From Pyxicephalus adspersus (lineage: Eukaryota; Chordata; Amphibia; Anura; Pyxicephalidae), in NCBI RefSeq assembly GCF_032062135.1, contig NC_092859.1, positions 28,239,758 to 28,303,757 on the forward strand: a DNA stretch of 64,000 nucleotides, given 5' to 3'. The notes beneath the pieces are model-generated. The model worked only from the letters and a program-made list of their open reading frames with translations. It did no database searches and was not told where the DNA came from. The position numbers were made by a program, and so were the translations under genes. Shown one piece after another: positions 60,246 to 64,000 of this stretch. Numbering within the stretch: position 1 is the stretch's first letter; every line of letters starts with the position of its first letter.

Positions 60246-60521
60246 CCTAGAGGTTGTACAGATTATTCTAGAAGTTACCAAAACAAACAAAAACACTTGG
60301 TAAGGGTCTACATGGGATATTTGACTTTTCTTTCTTTTTTAATGCAATTATATACACTTCTGTGTTCAACTCAGAAATTTTTGTAAGCTGGATGAGAACA
60401 AATTTTAGGCGGGTGGCAGACCTTGTGGTATGACGGAAAACACCCAAAAACAGCCAGGTGGTTACTGAAAAGTGTCAGGTGGTGCACCCAGCTAAAAGGG
60501 GCCAGGGAGAACACTGCACTT

Positions 60522-60690
60522 AATTATTATTAAACAGGATTTATAAAGCACAAACATATTAGGTAGCGCTGTGCATTAAATAGGGATTGCAAATGACAGA
60601 CAAATACAGACACAGGAAGAGAAGACCCTGTGCCTGAGAGCTTACAATCTAGGAGACTTGACCATCACAAGAATACAGATGGGGTGTTAT
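60522..60690 (-). repeat. LINE 3' tail fragment in the first WDR91 intron
   Basis: It contains 'aaacaggatttataaagcac', 'gcgctgtgcattaaataggg' and 'gagcttacaatctaggag', the same family as 7368-7870 and more eroded. Confidence 0.65.
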
Positions 60691-62036
60691 ATAGGGCTTA
60701 TTTATGTTATCATATATCCAGCAACCTTTGAGTGGCTTGATGATTCTAACAAATAAAAAGTTGAGCCTTGTTGCTGTTGACTTTTAGAAAAAGTCCACAC
60801 AAATCAAGAAGAAATCATTCAATGTGTTAAACATGCATTGCAGTAATATGTGTTTTATTTTTGCAGTGCCTATGTGGAAATGAGCCCTTCCACTGCTGCT
60901 GATGAGTAATCTGAGATGGAAAATCAACACATTGCCCCATAGCACTCCTTGTAACTAAATGCTGGCATGCTTAAGGGGATTGACAGAATAATGGAGGTTG
61001 GTATTTCTAAACATACATTTTGAGAATGCCAATTCTCTGGCTGTCAAACTGATGCTTTTGCTTCAGTGCTGTCTGGGTCCTAGAATAAAGAGTTCTGGCA
61101 TTTTTCAAGCAATTATTCACTGCATGCATGTTTTAAGCCTATCATAGTTGAAGTTTAATGTACTTTTTTTAAAAATGGCAAGAAGGAAGGTTTTTCCACA
61201 CAATAAAAGATTCTTAGCTTCCTCCTTGCAAACTTCCTAAACTGTACTCAGAGTTGCGCATGCACAGCGTAATGAACAATTGCAGCATCTGATGACTGAA
61301 CTCTATGTACATACACAGAACTTGTATCACCCTGACCAGGCCAATTATGGCAGCACAGATCCTAAACCCAATGTTGAAGCCTGCAAGGGAGCTTGCAAAC
61401 ATAACAAGTAAATAATATGTTAATCTGGACATTTTGCATTGTACTGTAATGGCAGCCCTGTACTATTATCATGATATATCACCTAAAAGTGGCCACATGC
61501 CTATGATTTTGACTTCTTAGGGCAAAAATAAAACTTTCATTGCACCAGATACAATAAAAGAAACATATCAGGTTTAAAAAATATTATATATAATCTCAGG
61601 CAGGGTCAGTGGGGTGTTTGAACAAATATTATTTGCATGAGACATGTTTGGGGGGAAACAGGATTTGGACATAAAAACAAAAATTCTCATCTGGCAAATA
61701 TAGTTCACAGGCCTTGGGTTAGCTAATGTTAGCATGGCACTGCCCAGAGCATAATACACATTCATCTGCTTGCATTATGTATACATACATATACAGTATA
61801 TACATTACATGCCTGGGAATATATGGAAGCAGAAGTACACCGCCTTTTATCTCTATCCTCAGCAAACAGGAAACTTCACACTTTCACTCTTAAGAAACCT
61901 AGATGGAATTTAATATTAGGACACCAATAGACCCTGTGACAGCATAGAGACAGACTTGTCAGTCCAGCAAAGCTGCTATAGCTCCCCCTTGACACCCCCT
62001 CTCCGACCTGCACCCCCATAACCCCATGCCAGGTAC

Positions 62037-62240
62037 CTGATCCGTGCAGATGTCCCCCACTCTCTGCACACTCCCCAGGATGCTGTCAGTGTGCAGTGCG
62101 GGCAGCTGAGGTCACATGACACACCGAGGACGCGCAGGTCACGAGGGGATGTGAAAGTCCCCTATTAGATAGAGGCAGTGCAGAGAGCAGTGTATGGAGG
62201 AGATAGAGCCTTTTCACATCCGCCATCTTGGCTCCAAAAC
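62037..62240 (-). promoter_or_regulatory. wdr91: WDR91 untranslated first exon and core promoter
   Basis: The minus strand ends in the donor 'acggatcag|gtacct' at 62037/62036 and can join the acceptor before the ATG exon at 60245. At 62221-62231 it reads 'ccaagatggcg', a YY1 site of the kind found at or just after TATA-less start sites, so transcription probably begins near 62230. An ATG inside this YY1 site would open a frame of about 48 codons if included in the mRNA. Local CpG density is raised. Confidence 0.6.
62111..62120. promoter_or_regulatory. E-box 'gtcacatgac' (MITF/TFE-type)
   Basis: The 10-mer differs by one base from the CLEAR element 'gtcacgtgac' bound by TFEB/TFE3 in lysosomal gene promoters, and contains the M-box core 'tcacatg'. 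It lies about 110 bp downstream of the presumed WDR91 start. Regulation by the TFE family is inference. Confidence 0.4.
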
Positions 62241-62770
62241 GAGACTGCCAGTGTCGCGCTACTCTACCGCTTCCTATAACAGTCCAGGGCTGTTGTTTAC
62301 AAAATACAGCTTACTGTTTTCGTGCTGCATGGATATTTTGGATGTTTCTTTTTTTTTTTTTTTTTTACTAATTTTTATAATCGAAGAATTTGTCTTCATG
62401 AAGTTACATTTACTACCATTTTCTTTCAAAAAATAAAGTTTAGTTATAAGAATATAAATCTCCAGATCAGCCATGTGTATTGTAACAAGCATAATAATTT
62501 CAGGGAAGCCATATACAGAGTAAAATATGAGGACAGGTGCCAGATATAGTTTAAAGGCAGAAACAATTATCTGAATAAATAAAAAGAATGCAGGGGTTGG
62601 TGTCATACATTAGCCAGTCTTTTCTAAATGGAAGAACAATGGGGGTAAAATAACAATTTTAACAATAACATGGCACCAATAATTAAGCTGCACCTTACAG
62701 TATAACACACACACTTTTAAGTTTCCTTTTCCTGAACACCCCTAGCATGGTCAATCCATTTCTGTGCAGC

Positions 62771-63930
62771 CCCCCTATGTTCCTATAGATTTAGGGGTCT
62801 ATCATACTAAACTTACTATACCATTTCTCAGTTGTTCCCCTCACTCTATAGACCTCTCTTCACTATACACCCCCTCCAGGGCTGCCATCAGAAGTTTCTG
62901 GGACCCAAAAGAAAACTTCCGGGGGCTCCCTCCTATAAATATATATAAAAGTTCCTGCATTGCAAAAGGCAAGCTCTTTTCATTGGGGCCCAGTACAGAA
63001 GTCCTCCCTGTCCCCCCTAATGGCGGCCTGACTCCTCCACCGGCTTTCCTATTACTATACACCCCCTCCTCCAGGTCAGACTTTCCTGTACACCCACCAT
63101 TACTGTGCATCCCCTCCTGTGGTTCTATTGATTTAGGGGTCAACCACACTAAGCTTCCCTCCATTATTGTACTACATTCTGGTGAGCCTTATATTGCTGT
63201 ACACTCCCTATATTGTACCCCCTCTTCATAGCCCTCAATTTACTATACAGCCCTCTCTATGGGCCTTCATTCACTGTACATAACCCCTCTGGTGAATCTC
63301 CCTTTAGTGTAGAGCCATTAGGAGATGTGGGACTATCTTTTAGAGAGGGCTGTATAGTAAATAAAGGGCTATATTGCAGTGGTCAACCTTTTCGGACTAG
63401 CGGACCACTCCGGCCACTGCGTCCCCAGCAGGGGTCCTTCTCCTGACTCCGCACGGGGGTGCACCAGCCAGAGCCATGGACCATCAAAATTTTCGCGCTG
63501 GCCACCCGTTGGCGACCACTGCTATAAGGAGTGGTGTACAATAAACAGGGGGGGAGCAGCAATATGAGGCCCAGAAGAATTTGACACAATATCAGAGGGA
63601 AGATAAGTATGGTAGTCCCCTAAATCTATAGTGCCATAGGAGGGGATGCACAGTAATGGAATGCCCATAGAGGTGAACGTACAGAAAAGTATAACCTCCA
63701 AGAGGTGGTGTACAGCAAGGCCACCATCAATGGGGGGACAAACGGGACTCCTGTACTGGGCCATGATCAAATGAGCTTCCATTCTGCAATGCTGGAACTT
63801 TTAGTTGTACAGTAATGACAGCCCCATACAGTGAGGTGTACAGTAAGGCCCAGCAGAATGTGGCACAATTAGGGAGGAACATTAGTATGGTGGACCCCTA
63901 AATCTATAGGATCATAGGGGCGGGGGCTGG
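62771..63930. repeat. Inverted family of short repeats around a MITE
   Basis: The core 'tatagatttaggggt' occurs forward at 62784-62798 and 63126-63140, and reversed at 63617-63630 and 63894-63908, each within about 100 bp of related sequence. The arms point toward each other, with the hAT MITE (63377-63521) near the centre. Open frames here are composition artefacts; the right limit may lie outside the window. Confidence 0.6.
63377..63521. mobile_element. hAT MITE, 145 bp
   Basis: The ends 'cagtggtcaacc' and (reversed) 'cagtggtcgccaac' are terminal inverted repeats. Flanks 'ctatattg' and 'ctataagg' are an 8-bp target duplication with two changes. Its interior 'gtgcaccagccagagcc' recurs near 17290, and its end resembles that of the hAT at 17780. 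Confidence 0.75.
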
Positions 63931-64000
63931 ACAGAAATGTAATGACCATAATGAGGGGAGTTCAGCAAAAGGAGTCTTAGGGGGTACAGAAAATTGAGTG

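Noticed and set aside
62764..63231. 155-codon plus-strand frame, proline-rich
   Set aside because: It runs through the inverted repeat family; the repeated words explain both length and composition.
1..64000. tRNA, rRNA or snRNA genes
   Set aside because: I found no sequence with their characteristic boxes on either strand by eye.

Overview
The window is vertebrate nuclear DNA, most probably from a frog. Short exons with GT-AG introns, three genes that are neighbours on human chromosome 7q33 (TMEM140, CYREN, WDR91), and a dense load of hAT, Helitron, TTAA-flanked MITE, L1/Tx1-like LINE and LTR copies point that way. The LINE tails reading roughly 'tttatatagcgccaacata' are of a kind I associate with anurans. 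The species cannot be named from sequence alone.

Layout. 1-4.7 kb: diverged tandem copies of a non-coding module, with one LINE 3' end. 4.8-11.84 kb and 12.78-32.62 kb: two copies of a segmental tandem duplication, each ending in a two-exon TMEM140-like gene on the + strand (coding exons 8852-8882 + 10312-10889, and 29032-29062 + 30332-30876). The second copy has been inflated from about 7 kb to about 20 kb by a Helitron, a hAT transposon with an L1 nested in it, a TTAA MITE and a solo LTR. Because the duplicate preserves the unoccupied site, several of these insertions can be read to the base. 32.8-33.7 kb: a broken TRIM (RING/B-box/coiled-coil) pseudogene on the - strand. 36.8-37.4 kb: a LINE ORF2 remnant. 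37.58-40.49 kb (-): CYREN in three coding exons, 139 aa, with a GC-rich promoter and untranslated exon near 41.15-41.25 kb. 45.87-60.25 kb (-): WDR91 in 15 coding exons, 749 aa, with an untranslated first exon and promoter at 62.04-62.24 kb. 62.7-64.0 kb: inverted repeats with a 145-bp hAT MITE between the arms.

How the genes relate. They do not form an operon or a single pathway. From family knowledge, TMEM140 encodes a small four-pass membrane protein (interferon-inducible in mammals), CYREN is a Ku-binding regulator of non-homologous end joining, and WDR91 is a Rab7-linked endosome-lysosome factor that restrains the PI3KC3/Beclin-1 complex. The order here (TMEM140, TMEM140, CYREN, WDR91) differs from the human order as I remember it (CYREN, TMEM140, WDR91).

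Most striking: a WDR91 intron that has to be spliced as a U12-type AT-AC intron to restore the conserved reading frame; the TMEM140 duplication, both copies open and sharing a four-codon upstream ORF; and an L1-like element whose 5' region is built from about 190-bp monomers, each with a GGCC-flanked motif that in two units is YY1-like. I saw no CRISPR array, rRNA or tRNA gene, and no system that I can claim is entirely undescribed.
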